Positions 46,483-60,695 of a stretch of DNA of 64,000 nt are shown one piece after another. Numbering within the stretch: position 1 is the first letter of the stretch; each line of letters begins with the position of its first letter. The DNA is from Delphinus delphis (Eukaryota > Chordata > Mammalia > Artiodactyla > Delphinidae). The notes under the pieces were generated by a model. It did no database searches. It was not told the DNA's origin and saw only the letters and a program-made list of their open reading frames with translations. Both the position numbers and the translations under genes were made by a program. The DNA is taken from the NCBI RefSeq assembly GCF_949987515.2, contig NW_027192650.1, forward strand, positions 4,092,001-4,156,000, in the 5' to 3' direction.

Positions 46483-48061
46483 TTGAAGTCATATTGCATG
46501 GTACCCATTACACGGGTCTCAACTCTCCAGGTTTAAGGTATTCTTCCTTCAGCTAAAACATGCATGTGGAACCCAAGTATGATCAACCATGTGAACGGGA
46601 GACGTGTTCAAATATGTCTCAGTTTTCCTCCCATGGTACTCGGGTGCAACATTCCAGACGCTTGACTAACACTCTCCCCACTTGGAGAGTCAGCGCCTTT
46701 AACCTCCTGTTTGGCCCAGTTTGCAATTTCTGCGGAAGATGAACAGGAATAGCGAGAACCAATGAGAGGCTAGCTGGAGGTGTCTGGACGGGCAAATTTA
46801 ACTCTCATTTCCCACGAGGAAGAGGAAATAACCAAAGGCTCAGCGTGCCGTACCGGAACCAGATTAGGGCCTGAAGCCATCCTGCGGTGTTGCGGCCAGC
46901 TCAAAAGAAAGCGAGTTGAAGAAAGGAGCTCAGGGGCACTGTAATTCACAAACCTGCAGAGTTATAAATGACAGCTATCGTCCAAAAATAGACTGAAGTA
47001 AGGCTGCCAAGAGGACTTGAAAGCGGGGCAGAATTGCAGGAAACCGATTTCAGGAGGTAGACTGGAATTGCATTGAAAGCATAGGAAAAGAGGCAGAACG
47101 TCCACAATGATGCACTTGGCCAAAAAGGGCGTATGCGTTTTTTCCTGAATATATTCAGGAAAAAACGCATACGCCCTTTTTGGCCAACCAAGCAAGCTTG
47201 CAAAGGAAATCTGCACTACAATGAAGTCTCACTTCCCCCCGGTCAAAAGGGCCATCTGAAAAAAGTGTAAAATCCAGAAAGGCAGGACAGGCCATGGAGA
47301 ACTGGGAGCCTTGTTATGCTGATGGGCGGGATGTAAATTGCCAACAGACACTCGGGAGAAGTGTATGGTGTTTCCTGAAACAAATAAAAAACAAAGCAAC
47401 AGAACCTAGGGCACTTCCACTTATGGTCCTATAGCTTAGGGAAATTAAAATCAAAAAGACACAGCCACCCCAAAGTTTGGGACGCCTCTGTTTACAAGAA
47501 CCTCGTTTACAGTACAAGTTCAACATCGCAGAAAGTGAAAAATGGATAAAGAAGTTGTGGTATTTACTTACAAAGCAATATCACTCAGCAATGAAATCTA
47601 TGTCATCAGGCCCTTAGCATCACAATGAGTGGATTCAGGTATGATGATTCTAACTGAAGTAAGTCACACAGAAAAAGAAACATCATAAGATATCAGTAAT
47701 ACACGGAATGTAAACTTGGCTACACAGGAACTGAATTACAGAACAGAACAGGGTCTCAAATTTAGAAAACCAACTTATGCTTGCTTAAGGGGAAAGGTGA
47801 GTTGGGGTGCTGCATAAAACCAGAGATTGAAATGAGCACAGATAAAGTTCCTTAAGTCAAATATGGAATAGACAAGAGTTACTCCTTGCTCAACGAAATG
47901 GACTCAACACCGCATATTAAACGTCTAAGAATGTACCTGACTAGTAAGTATCTTAAAACCTATGGATTGCTATGTCTCCGAAAGAGAATCAAGCATGTGT
48001 ACAGGGGCATAAACGCAGCAGTGATAGGATTGGAGAGGTTCGGTGAGCAAATGAAGACCCT
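46483..48061. repeat. Satellite monomer B5, mosaic of B3 and B4
   Basis: 1,579 bp. First half carries the B3 markers (offset 3,158), second half the B4 markers (offset 1,579), so a crossover or conversion point lies between, near the palindrome at 47116-47187. Confidence 0.88.
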
Positions 48062-49640
48062 TTGAAGTCATATTGCATGGTACCCATTACACGGGTCTTA
48101 ACTCTCCAGGTTTAAGGTATTCTTCCTTCAGCTAAAACATGCATGTGGAACCCAAGTATGATCAACCATGTGAATGGCAGACGTGTTCAAATATGTCTCA
48201 GTTTTCCTCCCCTGGTACTCGGGTGCAACATTCCAGACGCTTTACTAACACTCTCCCCACTTGGAGAGTCAGCGCCTTTAACCTCCTGTTTGGCCCAGTT
48301 TGCAATTTCTGCGGAAGATGAACAGGAATAGCGAGAACCAATGAGAGACTAGCTGGAGGTGTTTGGACGGGCAAATTTAACTCTCATTTCCCACCAGGAA
48401 GAGGAATTAACCAAAGGCTCAGCATGCCGTGCTGGAACCAGATTAGGGCCTGAAGCCATCCTGCGGTGTTGCGGCCAGGTCACAAGAAAGCAAGTTGAAG
48501 AAAGGAGCTCAGGGGCACTGTAATTCACAAACCTGCAGAGTTATAAATGACAGCTATCGTCCAAAAATAGACTGAAGTAAGGCTGCCAAGAGGACGTGAA
48601 AGCGGGGCAGAATTGCAGGAACCCGATTTCAGGAGGTAGACCTGAATTGCATTGAAAGCATAGGAAAAGAGGCAGAACGTCCACAATGATGCACTTGGCC
48701 AAAAAGGGCGTATGCGTTTTTTCCTGAATATATTCAGGAAAAAACGCATACGCCCTTTTTGGCCAACCAAACAAGCTTGCAAATGAAATCTGCACTACAA
48801 TGAAGTCTCACTTCCCCCCGGTCAAAAGGGCCATCTGAAAAAAGTGTAAAATCCAGAAAGGCAGGACAGGCCATGGAGAACTGGGAGCCTTGTTATGCTG
48901 ATGGGCGGGATGTAAATTGCCAACAACCACTCGGGAGAAGTGTATGGTGTTTCCTGAAACATCTAAAAAACAAAGCAACAGAACCTAGGGCACTTCCACT
49001 TATGGTCCTATAGCTTAGGGAAATTAAAATCAAAAAGACACAGCCACCCCAAAGTTTGGAACGGCTCTATTTACAAGAACCTCGTTTACAGTACAAGTTC
49101 AACATCGCAGAAAGTGAAAAATGGATAAAGAAGTTGTGGTATTGACTTACAAAGCAATATCACTCAGCAATGAAATCTATGTCATCAGGCCCTTAGCAGC
49201 ACAATGAGTGGATTCAGGTATGATGATTCTAACTGAAATAAGTCACACAGAAAAAGAAACATCATAAGATATCAGTAATACACGGAATGGAAACTTGGCT
49301 ACACAGGAACTGAATTACAGAACAGAACTGGGTCACAAATTTAGAAAAACAACTTATGCTTGCTTAAGGGTAAAGGTGAGTTGGGGTGCTGCATAAAAGC
49401 AGAGATTGAAATGAGCACAGATAAAGTTCCTTAAGCCAAATATGGAATAGACAAGAGCTACTGCTTGCTCAACGAAATGGACTCAACACCGCATATTAAA
49501 CGCCTAAGAATGTACCTGACTTGTAAGTATCTTAAAACCTATAGATTGCTATGTCTCCGAAAGAGAATCAAGCATGTGTACAGGGGCATAAACGCAGCAG
49601 TGATAGGATTGGAGAGGTTCGGTGAGCAAATGAAGACCCT
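48062..49640. repeat. Satellite monomer B6, class T
   Basis: 1,579 bp. Marked by GTGAATGGCAG, GTTTGGACGG and AGAGGACGTGAAAG; shared with B8 except GGCAG, which B8 has as GGGAG. Confidence 0.9.
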
Positions 49641-51220
49641 TTGAAGTCATATTCCATGGCACCCATTCCACGGGTTTCAACTACCCAGGTTTAAGGTATT
49701 CTTCCTTCAGCTAAAACATGCATGTGGAACCTAGAGTATGATCAACCATGTGATCGGGAGACGTGTTCAAATATGTCTCAGTTTTCCTCCCCTGGTACTC
49801 GGGTGCAACATTCCAGACGCTTTACTAACACTCTCCCCACTTGGAGAGTCAGTCCCTTTAACCTCCTGTTTGGCCCAGTTTGCAATTTCTGCGGAAGATG
49901 AACAGGAATAGCGAGAACCAATGAGAGGCTAGCTGGAGGTGTCTGGACGGGCAAATTTAACTCTCATTTCCCACCAGGAAGAGGAATTAACCAAAGGCTC
50001 AGCATGCCGGGCCGGAACCAGATTAGGGCCTGAAGCCATCCTGCGGTGTTGCGGCCAGGTCACAAGAAAGCGAGTTGAAGAAAGGAGCTCAGGGGCACTG
50101 TAATTCACAAACCTGCAGAGTTATAAATGACAGCTATTGTCCAAAAATAGACTGAAGTAAGGCTGCCAAGAGGACTTGAAAGCGGGGCAGAATTGCAGGA
50201 AACCGATTTCAGGAGGTAGACTGGAATTGCATTGAAAGCATAGGAAAAGAGGCAGAACGTCCACAATGATGCACTTGGCCAAAAAGGGCGTATGCGTTTT
50301 TTCCTGAATATATTCAGGAAAAAACGCATACGCCCTTTTTGGCCAACCAAGCAAGCTTGCAAAGGAAATCTGCACTACAATGAAGTCTCACTTCCCCCCG
50401 GTCAAAAGGGCCATCTGAAAAAAGTGTAAAATCCAGAAAGGCAGGACAGGCCATGGAGAACTGGGAGCCTTGTTATGCTGATGGGCGGGATGTAAATTGC
50501 CAACAGACACTCGGGAGAAGTGTATGGTGTTTCCTGAAACATCTAAAAAACAAAGCAACAGAACCTAGGGCACTTCCACTTATGGTCCTATAGCTTAGGG
50601 AAACTAAAATCAAAAAGACACAGCCACCCCAAAGTTTGGGACGCCTCTGTTTACAAGAACCTCGTTTACAGTACAAGTTCAACATCGCAGAAAGTGAAAA
50701 ATGGATAAAGAAGTTGTGGTATTTACTTACAAAGCAATATCACTCAACAATGAAATCTATGTCATCAGGCCCTTAGCATCACAATGAGTGGATTCAGGTA
50801 TGATGATTCTAACTGAAGTAAGTCACACAGAAAAAGAAACATCATAAGATATCAGTAATACACGGAATGTAAACTTGGCTACACAGGAACTGAATTACAG
50901 AACAGAACAGGGTCTCAAATTTAGAAAACCAACTTATTCTTGCTTAAGGGGAAAGGTGAGTTGGGGTGCTGCATAAAACCAGAGATTGAAATGAGCACAG
51001 ATAAAGTTCCTTAAGTCAAATATGGAATAGACAAGAGCTACTCCTTGCTCAACGAAATGGACTCAACACCGCATATTAAACGTCTAAGAATGTACCTGAC
51101 TAGTAAGTACCTTAAAACCTATGGATTGCTATGTCTCCGAAAGAGAATCAAGCATGTGTACAGGGGCATAAACGCAGCAGTGATAGGATTGGAGAGGTTC
51201 GGTGAGCAAATGAAGACCCT
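49641..51220. repeat. Satellite monomer B7, class Fc
   Basis: 1,580 bp; AACCTAGAGTATG state, ATTCCATGGCACCC near the start, CCGGGCCGGAACC near 50,007; shared with B9. No GGT loss, unlike the Fc monomers of array A. Confidence 0.9.
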
Positions 51221-52799
51221 TTGAAGTCATATTGCATGGTACCCATTACACGGGTCTTAACTCTCCAGGTTTAAGGTATTCTTCCTTCAGCTAAAACATG
51301 CATGTGGAACCCAAGTATGATCAACCATGTGAATGGGAGACGTGTTCAAATATGTCTCAGTTTTCCTCCCCTGGTACTCGGGTGCAACATTCCAGACGCT
51401 TTACTAACACTCTCCCCACTTGGAGAGTCAGCGCCTTTAACCTCCTGTTTGGCCCAGTTTGCAATTTCTGCGGAAGATGAACAGGAATAGCGAGAACCAA
51501 TGAGAGACTAGCTGGAGGTGTTTGGACGGGCAAATTTAACTCTCATTTCCCACCAGGAAGAGGAAATAACCAAAGGCTCAGCATGCCGTGCTGGAACCAG
51601 ATTAGGGCCTGAAGCCATCCTGCGGTGTTGCGGCCAGGTCACAAGAAAGCAAGTTGAAGAAAGGAGCTCAGGGGCACTGTAATTCACAAACCTGCAGAGT
51701 TATAAATGACAGCTATCGTCCAAAAATAGACTGAAGTAAGGCTGCCAAGAGGACGTGAAAGCGGGGCAGAATTGCAGGAAACCGATTTCAGGAGGTAGAC
51801 TGGAATTGCATTGAAAGCATAGGAAAAGAGGCAGAACGTCCACAATGATGCACTTGGCCAAAAAGGGCGTATGCGTTTTTTCCTGAATATATTCAGGAAA
51901 AAACGCATACGCACTTTTTGGCCAACCAAGCAAGCTTGCAAATGAAATCTGCACTACAATGAAGTCTCACTTCCCCCCGGTCAAAAGGGCCATCTGAAAA
52001 AAGTGTAAAATCCAGAAAGGCAGGACAGGCCATGGAGAACTGGGAGCCTTGTTATGCTGATGGGCGGGATGTAAATTGCCAACAACCACTCGGGAGAAGT
52101 GTATGGTGTTTCCTGAAACATCTAAAAAACAAAGCAACAGAACCTAGGGCACTTCCACTTATGGTCCTATAGCTTAGGGAAATTAAAATCAAAAACACAC
52201 AGCCACCCCAAAGTTTGGAACGGCTCTATTTACAAGAACCTCGTTTACAGTACAAGTTCAACATCGCAGAAAGTGAAAAATGGATAAAGAAGTTGTGGTA
52301 TTCACTTACAAAGCAATATCACTCAGCAATGAAATCTATGTCATCAGGCCCTTAGCAGCACAATGAGTGGATTCAGGTATGATGATTCTAACTGAAATAA
52401 GTCACACAGAAAAAGAAACATCATAAGATATCAGTAATACACGGAATGGAAACTTGGCTACACAGGAACTGAATTACAGAACAGAACTGGGTCACAAATT
52501 TAGAAAAACAACTTATGCTTGCTTAAGGGTAAAGGTGAGTTGGGGTGCTGCATAAAACCAGAGATTGAAATGAGCACAGATAAAGTTCCTTAAGCCAAAT
52601 ATGGAATAGACAAGAGCTACTCCTTGCTCAACGAAATGGACTCAACACCGCATATTAAACGCCTAAGAATGTACCTGACTTGTAAGTATCTTAAAACCTA
52701 TAGATTGCTATGTCTCCGAAAGAGAATCAAGCATGTGTACAGGGGCATAAACGCAGCAGGGATAGGATTGGAGAGGTTCGGTGAGCAAATGAAGACCCT
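51221..52799. repeat. Satellite monomer B8, copy of B6
   Basis: 1,579 bp, offset 3,159 from B6. Palindrome 51854-51925 has a single unpaired GCAC change in the right arm, not present in B6. Confidence 0.9.
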
Positions 52800-54379
52800 T
52801 TGAAGTCATATTCCATGGTACCCATTCCACGGGTTTCAACTACCCAGGTTTAAGGTATTCTTCCTTCAGCTAAAACATGCATGTGGAACCTAGAGTATGA
52901 TCAACCATGTGATCGGGAGACGTGTTCAAATATGTCTCAGTTTTCCTCCCCTGGTACTCGGGTGCAACATTCCAGACGCTTTACTAACACTCTCCCCACT
53001 TGGAGAGTCAGTCCCTTTAACCTCCTGTTTGGCCCAGTTTGCAATTTCTGCGGAAGATGAACAGGAATAGCGAGAACCAATGAGAGGCTAGCTGGAGGTG
53101 TCTGGACGGGCAAATTTAACTCTCATTTCCCACCAGGAAGAGGAATTAACCAAAGGCTCAGCATGCCGGGCCGGAACCAGATTAGGGCCTGAAGCCATCC
53201 TGCGGTGTTGCGGCCAGGTCACAAGAAAGCGAGTTGAAGAAAGGAGCTCAGGGGCACTGTAATTCACAAACCTGCAGAGTTATAAATGACAGCTATCGTC
53301 CAAAAATAGACTGAAGTAAGGCTGCCAAGAGGACTTGAAAGCGGGGCAGAATTGCAGGAAACCGATTTCAGGAGATAGACTGGAATTGCATTGAAAGCAT
53401 AGGAAAAGAGGCAGAACGTCCACAATGATGCACTTGGCCAAAAAGGGCGTATGCGTTTTTTCCTGAATATATTCAGGAAAAAACGCATACGCCCTTTTTG
53501 GCCAACCAAGCAAGCTTGCAAAGGAAATCTGCACTACAATGAAGTCTCACATCCCCCCGGTCAAAAGGGCCATCTGAAAAAAGTGTAAAATCCAGAAAGG
53601 CAGGACAGGCCATGGAGAACTGGGAGCCTTGTTATGCTGATGGGCGGGATGTAAATTGCCAACAGACACTCGGGAGAAGTGTATGGTGTTTCCTGAAACA
53701 TCTAAAAAACAAAGCAACAGAGCCTAGGGCACTGCCACTTATGGTCCTATAGCTTAGGGAAATTAAAATCAAAAAGACACAGCCACCCCAAAGTTTGGGA
53801 CGCCTCTGTTTACAAGAACCTCGTTTACAGTACAAGTTCAACATCGCAGAAAGTGAAAAATGGATAAAGAAGTTTTTGTATTTACTTACAAAGCAATATC
53901 ACTCAGCAATGAAATCTATGTCATCAGGCCCTTAGCATCACAATGAGTGGATTCAGGTATGATGATTCTAACTGAAATAAGTCACACAGAAAAAGAAACA
54001 TCATAAGATATCAGTAATACACGGAATGTAAACTTGGCTACACAGGAACTGAATTACAGAACAGAACAGGGTCTCAAATTTAGAAAACCAACTTATGCTT
54101 GCTTAAGGGTAAAGGTGAGTTGGGGTGCTGCATAAAACCAGAGATTGAAATGAGCACAGATAAAGTTCCTTAAGTCAAATATGGAATAGACAAGAGCTAC
54201 TCCTTGCTCAACGAAATGGACTCAACACCGCATATTAAACGCCTAAGAATGTACCTGACTAGTAAGTATCTTAAAACCTATGGATTGCTATGTCTCTGAA
54301 AGAGAATCAAGCATGTGTACAGGGGCATAATCGCAGCAGTGATAGGATTGGAGACGTTCGGTGAGCAAATGAAGACCCT
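52800..54379. repeat. Satellite monomer B9, copy of B7
   Basis: 1,580 bp, offset 3,159 from B7. Ends with the private GAAGTTTTTGTATTTAC reading near 53,870, also found in B11. Confidence 0.9.
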
Positions 54380-55958
54380 TTGAAGTCATATTGCATGGTA
54401 CCCATTACACGGGTCTTAACTCTCCAGGTTTAAGGTATTCTTCCTTCAGCTAAAACATGCATGTGGAACCCAAGTATGATCAACCATGTGAACGGGAGAC
54501 GTGTTCAAATATGTCTCAGTTTTCCTCCCCTGGTACTCGGGTGCAACATTCCAGACGCTTTACTAACACTCTCCCGACTTGGAGAGTCAGTCCCTTTAAA
54601 CTCCTGTTTGGCCCAGTTTGCAATTTCTGCGGAAGATGAACAGGAATAGCGAGAACAAATGAGAGACTAGCTGGAGGTGTCTGGACGGGCAAATTTAACT
54701 CTCATTTCCCACCAGGAAGAGGAATTAACCAAAGGCTCAGCGTGCCGTGCCGGAACCAGATTAGGGCCTGAAGCCATCCTGCGGTGTTGCGGCCAGCTCA
54801 AAAGAAAGCGAGTTGAAGAAAGGAGCTCAGGGGCACTGTAATTCACAAACCTGCAGAGTTATAAATGACAGCTATCGTCCAAAAATAGACTGAAGTAAGG
54901 CTGCCAAGAGGACTTGAAAGCGGGGCAGAATTGCAGGAAACCGATTTCAGGAGGTAGACTGGAATTGCATTGAAAGCATAGGAAAAGAGGCAGAACGTCC
55001 ACAATAATGCACTTGGCCAAAAAGGGCGTATGCGTTTTTTCCTGAATATATTCAGGAAAAAACGCATACGCCATTTTTGGCCAACCAAGCAAGCTTGCAA
55101 AGGAAATCTGCACTACAATGAAGTCACACTTCCCCCTGGTCAAAAGGGCCATCTGAAAAAAGTGTAAAATCCAGAAAGGCAGGACAGGTCATTGAGAACT
55201 GGGAGCCTTGTTATGCTGATGGGCGGGATGTAAATTGGCAACAGACACTTGGGAGAAGTGTATGGTGTTTCCTGAAACATCTAAAAAACAAAGCAACAGA
55301 GCCTAGGGCACTTCCACTTATGGTCCTATAGCTTAGGGAAATTAAAATCAAAAAGACACAGCCACTCCAAAGTTTGGAACGGCTCTGTTTACAAGAACCT
55401 CTTTTACCGTACAAGTTCAACATCGCAGAAAGTGAAAAATGGATAAAGAACTTGTGGTACTTACGTACAATGCAGTATCACTCAGCAATGAAATCTATGT
55501 CATCAGGCACGTAGCAGCATAATGAGTAGATTCAGATACGATGATTCTAACTGAAATAAGTCACACAGAAAAAGAAACATCATAAGATATCACTAATACA
55601 CGGAATGTAAACTTGGCTACACAGGAACTGAATTCCAAAACAGAACAGGTTCTCAAATTTAGAAAACCAACTTATGCTTGCTTAAGGGGAAAGGTGAGTT
55701 GGGTTGCTGCATAAAACCAGAGATTGAAATGAGCACAGATAAAGTTCCTTAAGCAAAATATGGAATAGACAAGAGCCACTCCTTGCTCAACGAAATGGAC
55801 TCAACACCGCATATTAAACGCCTAAGAATGTACCTGACTAGTAAGTATCTTAAAACCTATGGATTGCTATCTCTCCGAAAGAGAATCAAGCATGTGTACA
55901 GGGGCATAAACGCAGCAGTGATAGGATTGGAGAGGTTCAGTGAGCAAATGAAGACCCT
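54380..55958. repeat. Satellite monomer B10, class T
   Basis: 1,579 bp; CTCCCGACTTGG, CCTTTAAACTCC and GAGAACAAATGAG (54,571-54,662) shared with B12. Palindrome 55013-55084 has one unpaired change (GCCATTTTTGG). Confidence 0.9.
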
Positions 55959-57537
55959 TTGAAGTCATATTGCATGGTACCCATTCCACGGGTTTCAATT
56001 ACCCAGGTTTTAGGTATTCTTCCTTCAGCTAAAACATGCATGTGGAACCCAGAGTATGATCAACCATGTGATCGGGAGACGTGTTCAAATATGTCTCAGT
56101 TTTCCTCCCTTGGTACTCGGGTGCAATATTCCAGACGCTTTACTAACACTCTCCCCACTTGGAGAGTCAGCGCCTTTAACCTCCTGTTTGGCACAGTTTG
56201 CAATTTCTGCGGAAGATGAACAGGAATAGCGAGAACCAATGAGAGGCTAGCTGGAGGTGTCTGGACGGGCAAATTTAACTCTCATTTCCCACAAGGAAGA
56301 GGAAATAACCAAAGGCTCAGCGTGCCGTACCGGAACCAGATTAGGGCCTCAAGTCATCCTGCGGTGTTGCGGCCAGCTCAAAAGAAACCGAGTTGAAGAA
56401 AGGAGCTCAGGGGCACTGTAATTCACAAACCTGCAGAGTTATAAATGACAGCTATCGTCCAAAAATAGACTGAAGTAAGGCTGCCAAGAGGACTTGAAAG
56501 CGGGGCAGAATTGCAGGAAACCGATTTCAGGAGGTAGACTGGAATTGCATTGAAAGCATAGGAAAAGAGGCAGAACGTCCACAATGATGCACTTGGCCAA
56601 AAAGGGCGTATGCGTTTTTTCCTGAATATATTCAGGAAAAAACGCATACGCCCTTTTTGGCCAACCAAGCAAGCTTGCAAAGGAAATCTGCACTACAATG
56701 AAGTCTCACTTCCCCCCGGTCAAAAGGGCCATCTGAAAAAAGTGTAAAATCCAGAAAGGCAGGACAGGCCATGGAGAACTGGGAGCCTTGTTATGCTGAT
56801 GGGCGGGATGTAAATTGCCAACAGACACTCGGGAGAAGTGTATGGTGTTTCCTGAAACATCTAAAAAACAAAGCAACAGAGCCTAGGGCACTGCCACTTA
56901 TGGTCCTATAGCTTAGGGAAATTAAAATCAAAAAGACACAGCCACCCAAAGTTTGGGACGCCTCTGTTTACAAGAACCTCGTTTACAGTACAAGTTCAAC
57001 ATCGCAGAAAGTGAAAAATGGATAAAGAAGTTTTTGTATTTACTTACAAAGCAATATCACTCAGCAATGAAATCTATGTCATCAGGCCCTTAGCATCACA
57101 ATGAGTGGATTCAGGTATGATGATTCTAACTGAAATAAGTCACACAGAAAAAGAAACATCATAAGATATCAGTAATACACGGAATGTAAACTTGGCTACA
57201 CAGGAACTGAATTACAGAACAGAACAGGGTCTCAAATTTAGAAAACCAACTTATGCTTGCTTAAGGGTAAAGGTGAGTTGGGGTGCTGCATAAAACCAGA
57301 GATTGAAATGAGCACAGATAAAGTTCCTTAAGTCAAATATGGAATAGACAAGAGCTACTCCTTGCTCAACGAAATGGACTCAACACCGCATATTAAACGC
57401 CTAAGAATGTACCTGACTAGTAAGTATCTTAAAACCTATGGATTGCTATGTCTCTGAAAGAGAATCAAGCATGTGTACAGGGGCATAATCGCAGCAGTGA
57501 TAGGATTGGAGAGGTTCGGTGAGCAAATGAAGACCCT
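55959..57537. repeat. Satellite monomer B11, class F
   Basis: 1,579 bp; GTGCAATATTCC near 56,120 is private; second half carries GAAGTTTTTGTATTTAC. Palindrome 56593-56664 is perfect. Confidence 0.9.
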
Positions 57538-59116
57538 TTGAAGTCATATTGCATGGTACCCATTACACGGGTCTTAACTCTCCAGGTTTAAGGTATTCTT
57601 CCTTCAGCTAAAACATGCATGTGGAACCCAAGTATGATCAACCATGTGAACGGGAGACGTGTTCAAATATGTCTCAGTTTTCCTCCCCTGGTACTCGGGT
57701 GCAACATTCCAGACGCTTTACTAACACTCTCCCGACTTGGAGAGTCAGTCCCTTTAAACTCCTGTTTGGCCCAGTTTGCAATTTCTGCGGAAGATGAACA
57801 GGAATAGCGAGAACAAATGAGAGACTAGCTGGAGGTGTCTGGACGGGCAAATTTAACTCTCATTTCCCACCAGGAAGAGGAATTAACCAAAGGCTCAGCG
57901 TGCCGTGCCGGAACCAGATTAGGGCCTGAAGCCATCCTGCGGTGTTGCGGCCAGCTCAAAAGAAACCGAGTTGAAGAAAGGAGCTCAGGGGCACTGTAAT
58001 TCACAAACCTGCAGAGTTATAAATGACAGCTATCGTCCAAAAATAGACTGAAGTAAGGCTGCCAAGAGGACTTGAAAGCGGGGCAGAATTGCAGGAAACC
58101 GATTTCAGGAGGTAGACTGGAATTGCATTGAAAGCATAGGAAAAGAGGCAGAACGTCCACAATGATGCACTTGGCCAAAAAGGGCGTATGCGTTTTTTCC
58201 TGAATATATTCAGGAAAAAACGCATACGCCCTTTTTGGCCAACCAAGCAAGCTTGCAAAGGAAATCTGCACTACAATGAAGTCTCACTTCCCCCTGGTCA
58301 AAAGGGCCATCAGAAAAAAGTGTAAAATCCAGAAAGGCAGGACAGGCCATTGAGAACTGGGAGCCTTGTTATGCTGATGGGCGGGATGTAAATTGCCAAC
58401 AGACACTTGGGAGGAGTGTATGGTGTTTCCGGAAACATCTAAAAAACAAAGCAACAGAGCCTAGGGCACTTCCACTTATGGTCCTATAGCTTAGGGAAAT
58501 TAAAATCAAAAAGACACAGCCACCCCAAAGTTTGGAACGGCTCTGTTTACAAGAACCTCTTTTACCGTACAAGTTCAACATCGCAGAAAGTGAAAAATGG
58601 ATAAAGAACTTGTGGTACTTACGTACAATGCAGTATCACTCAGCAATGAAATCTATGTCATCAGGCACGTAGCAGCATAATGAGTAGATTCAGATACGAT
58701 GATTCTAACTGAAATAAGTCACACAGAAAAAGAAACATCATAAGATATCACTAATACACGGAATGTAAACTTGGCTACACAGGAACTGAATTACAGAACA
58801 GAACAGGGTCTCAAATTTAGAAAACCAACTTATGCTTGCTTAAGGGTAAAGGTGAGTTGGGGTGCTGCATAAAACCAGAGATTGAAATGAGCACAGATAA
58901 AGTTCCTTAAGTCAAATATGGAATAGACAAGAGCTACTCCTTGCTCAACGAAATGTACTCAACACCGCATATTAAACGCCTAAGAATGTACCTGACTAGT
59001 AAGTATCTTAAAACCTATGGATTGCTATGTCTCCGAAAGAGAATCAAGCATGTGTACAGGGGCATAAATGCAGCAGTGATAGGATTGGAGACGTTCGGTG
59101 AGCAAATGAAGACCCT
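57538..59116. repeat. Satellite monomer B12, copy of B10
   Basis: 1,579 bp, offset 3,158 from B10, with the same CTCTTTTACCGTAC and CAGGCACGTAGC readings in the L1-like part; palindrome restored to perfect (58171-58242). Confidence 0.9.
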
Positions 59117-60695
59117 TTGAAGTCATATTGCATGGTACCCATTACATGGGTCTTAACTCTCCAGGTTTAAGGTATTCTTCCTTCAGCTAAAACATGCATG
59201 TGGAACCCAAGTATGATCAACCATGTGAACGGGAGACGTGTTCAAATATGTCTCAGTTTTCCTCCCCTGGTACTCGGGTGCAACATTCCAGACGCTTTAC
59301 TAACACTCTCCCCACTTAGAGAGTCAGCGCCTTTAACCTCCGGTTTGGCCCAGTTTGCAATTTCTGCGGAAGATGAACAGGAATAGCGAGAATCAATGAG
59401 AGACTAGCTGGAGGTGTTTGGACGGGCAAATTTAACTCTCATTTCCCACCAGGAAGAGGAAATAACCAAAGGCTCAGCGTGCCGTGCCGGAACCAGATTA
59501 GGGCCTGAAGCCATCCTGCGGTGTTGCGGCCAGGTCACAAGAAAGCGAGTTGAAGAAAGGAGCTCAGGGGCACTGTAATTCACAAACCTGCAGAGTTATA
59601 AATGACAGCTATCGTCCAAAAATAGACTGAAGTAAGGCTGCCAAGAGGACTTGAAAGCGGGGCAGAATTGCAGGAAACCGATTTCAGGAGGTAGACTGGA
59701 ATTGCATTGAAAGCATAGGAAAAGAGGCAGAACGTCCACAATGATGCACTTGGCCAAAAAGGGCGTATGCGTTTTTTCCTGAATATATTCAGGAAAAAAC
59801 GCATACGCCCTTTTTGGCCAACCAAGCAAGCTTGCAAAGGAAATCTGCACTACAATGAAGTCTCACTTCCCCCCGGTCAAAAGGGCCATCTGAAAAAAGT
59901 GTAAAATCCAGAAAGGCAGGACAGGCCATGGAGAACTGGGAGCCTTGTTATGCTGATGGGCGGGATGTAAATTGCCAACAGACACTCGGGAGAAGTGTAT
60001 GGTGTTTCCTGAAACATCTAAAAAACAAAGCGACAGAGCCTAGGGCACTGCCACTTATGGTCCTATAGCTTAGGGAAATTAAAATCAAAAAGACACAGCC
60101 ACCCCAAAGTTTGGGACGCCTCTGTTTACAAGAACCTCGTTTACAGTACAAGTTCAACATCGCAGAAAGTGAAAAATGGATAAAGAAGTTGTGGTATTTA
60201 CTTACAAAGCAATATCACTCAGCAATGAAATCTATGTCATCAGGCCCTTAGCATCACAATGAGTGGATTCAGGTATGATGATTCTAACTGAAATAAGTCA
60301 CACAGAAAAAGAAACATCATAAGATATCAGTAATACACGGAATGTAAACTTGGCTACACAGGAACTGAATTACAGAACAGAACAGGGTCTCAAATTTAGA
60401 AAACCAACTTATGCTTGCTTAAGGGTAAAGGTGAGTTGGGGTGCTGCATAAAACCAGAGATTGAAATGAGCACAGATAAAGTTCCTTAAGTCAAATATGG
60501 AATACACAAGAGCCACTCCTTGCTCAACGAAATGGACTCAACACCGCATATTAAACGCCTAAGAATGTACCTGACTAGTAAGTATCTTAAAACCTATGGA
60601 TTGCTATGTCTCCGAAAGAGAATCAAGCATGTGTACAGGGGCATAAACGCAGCAGTGATAGGATTGGAGAGGTTCGGTGAGCAAATGAAGACCCT
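59117..60695. repeat. Satellite monomer B13, class T
   Basis: 1,579 bp; CCCACTTAGAGAG and CTCCGGTTTGGCC are private; ends with AATACACAAGAGCCACTCC, shared with B15. Confidence 0.9.
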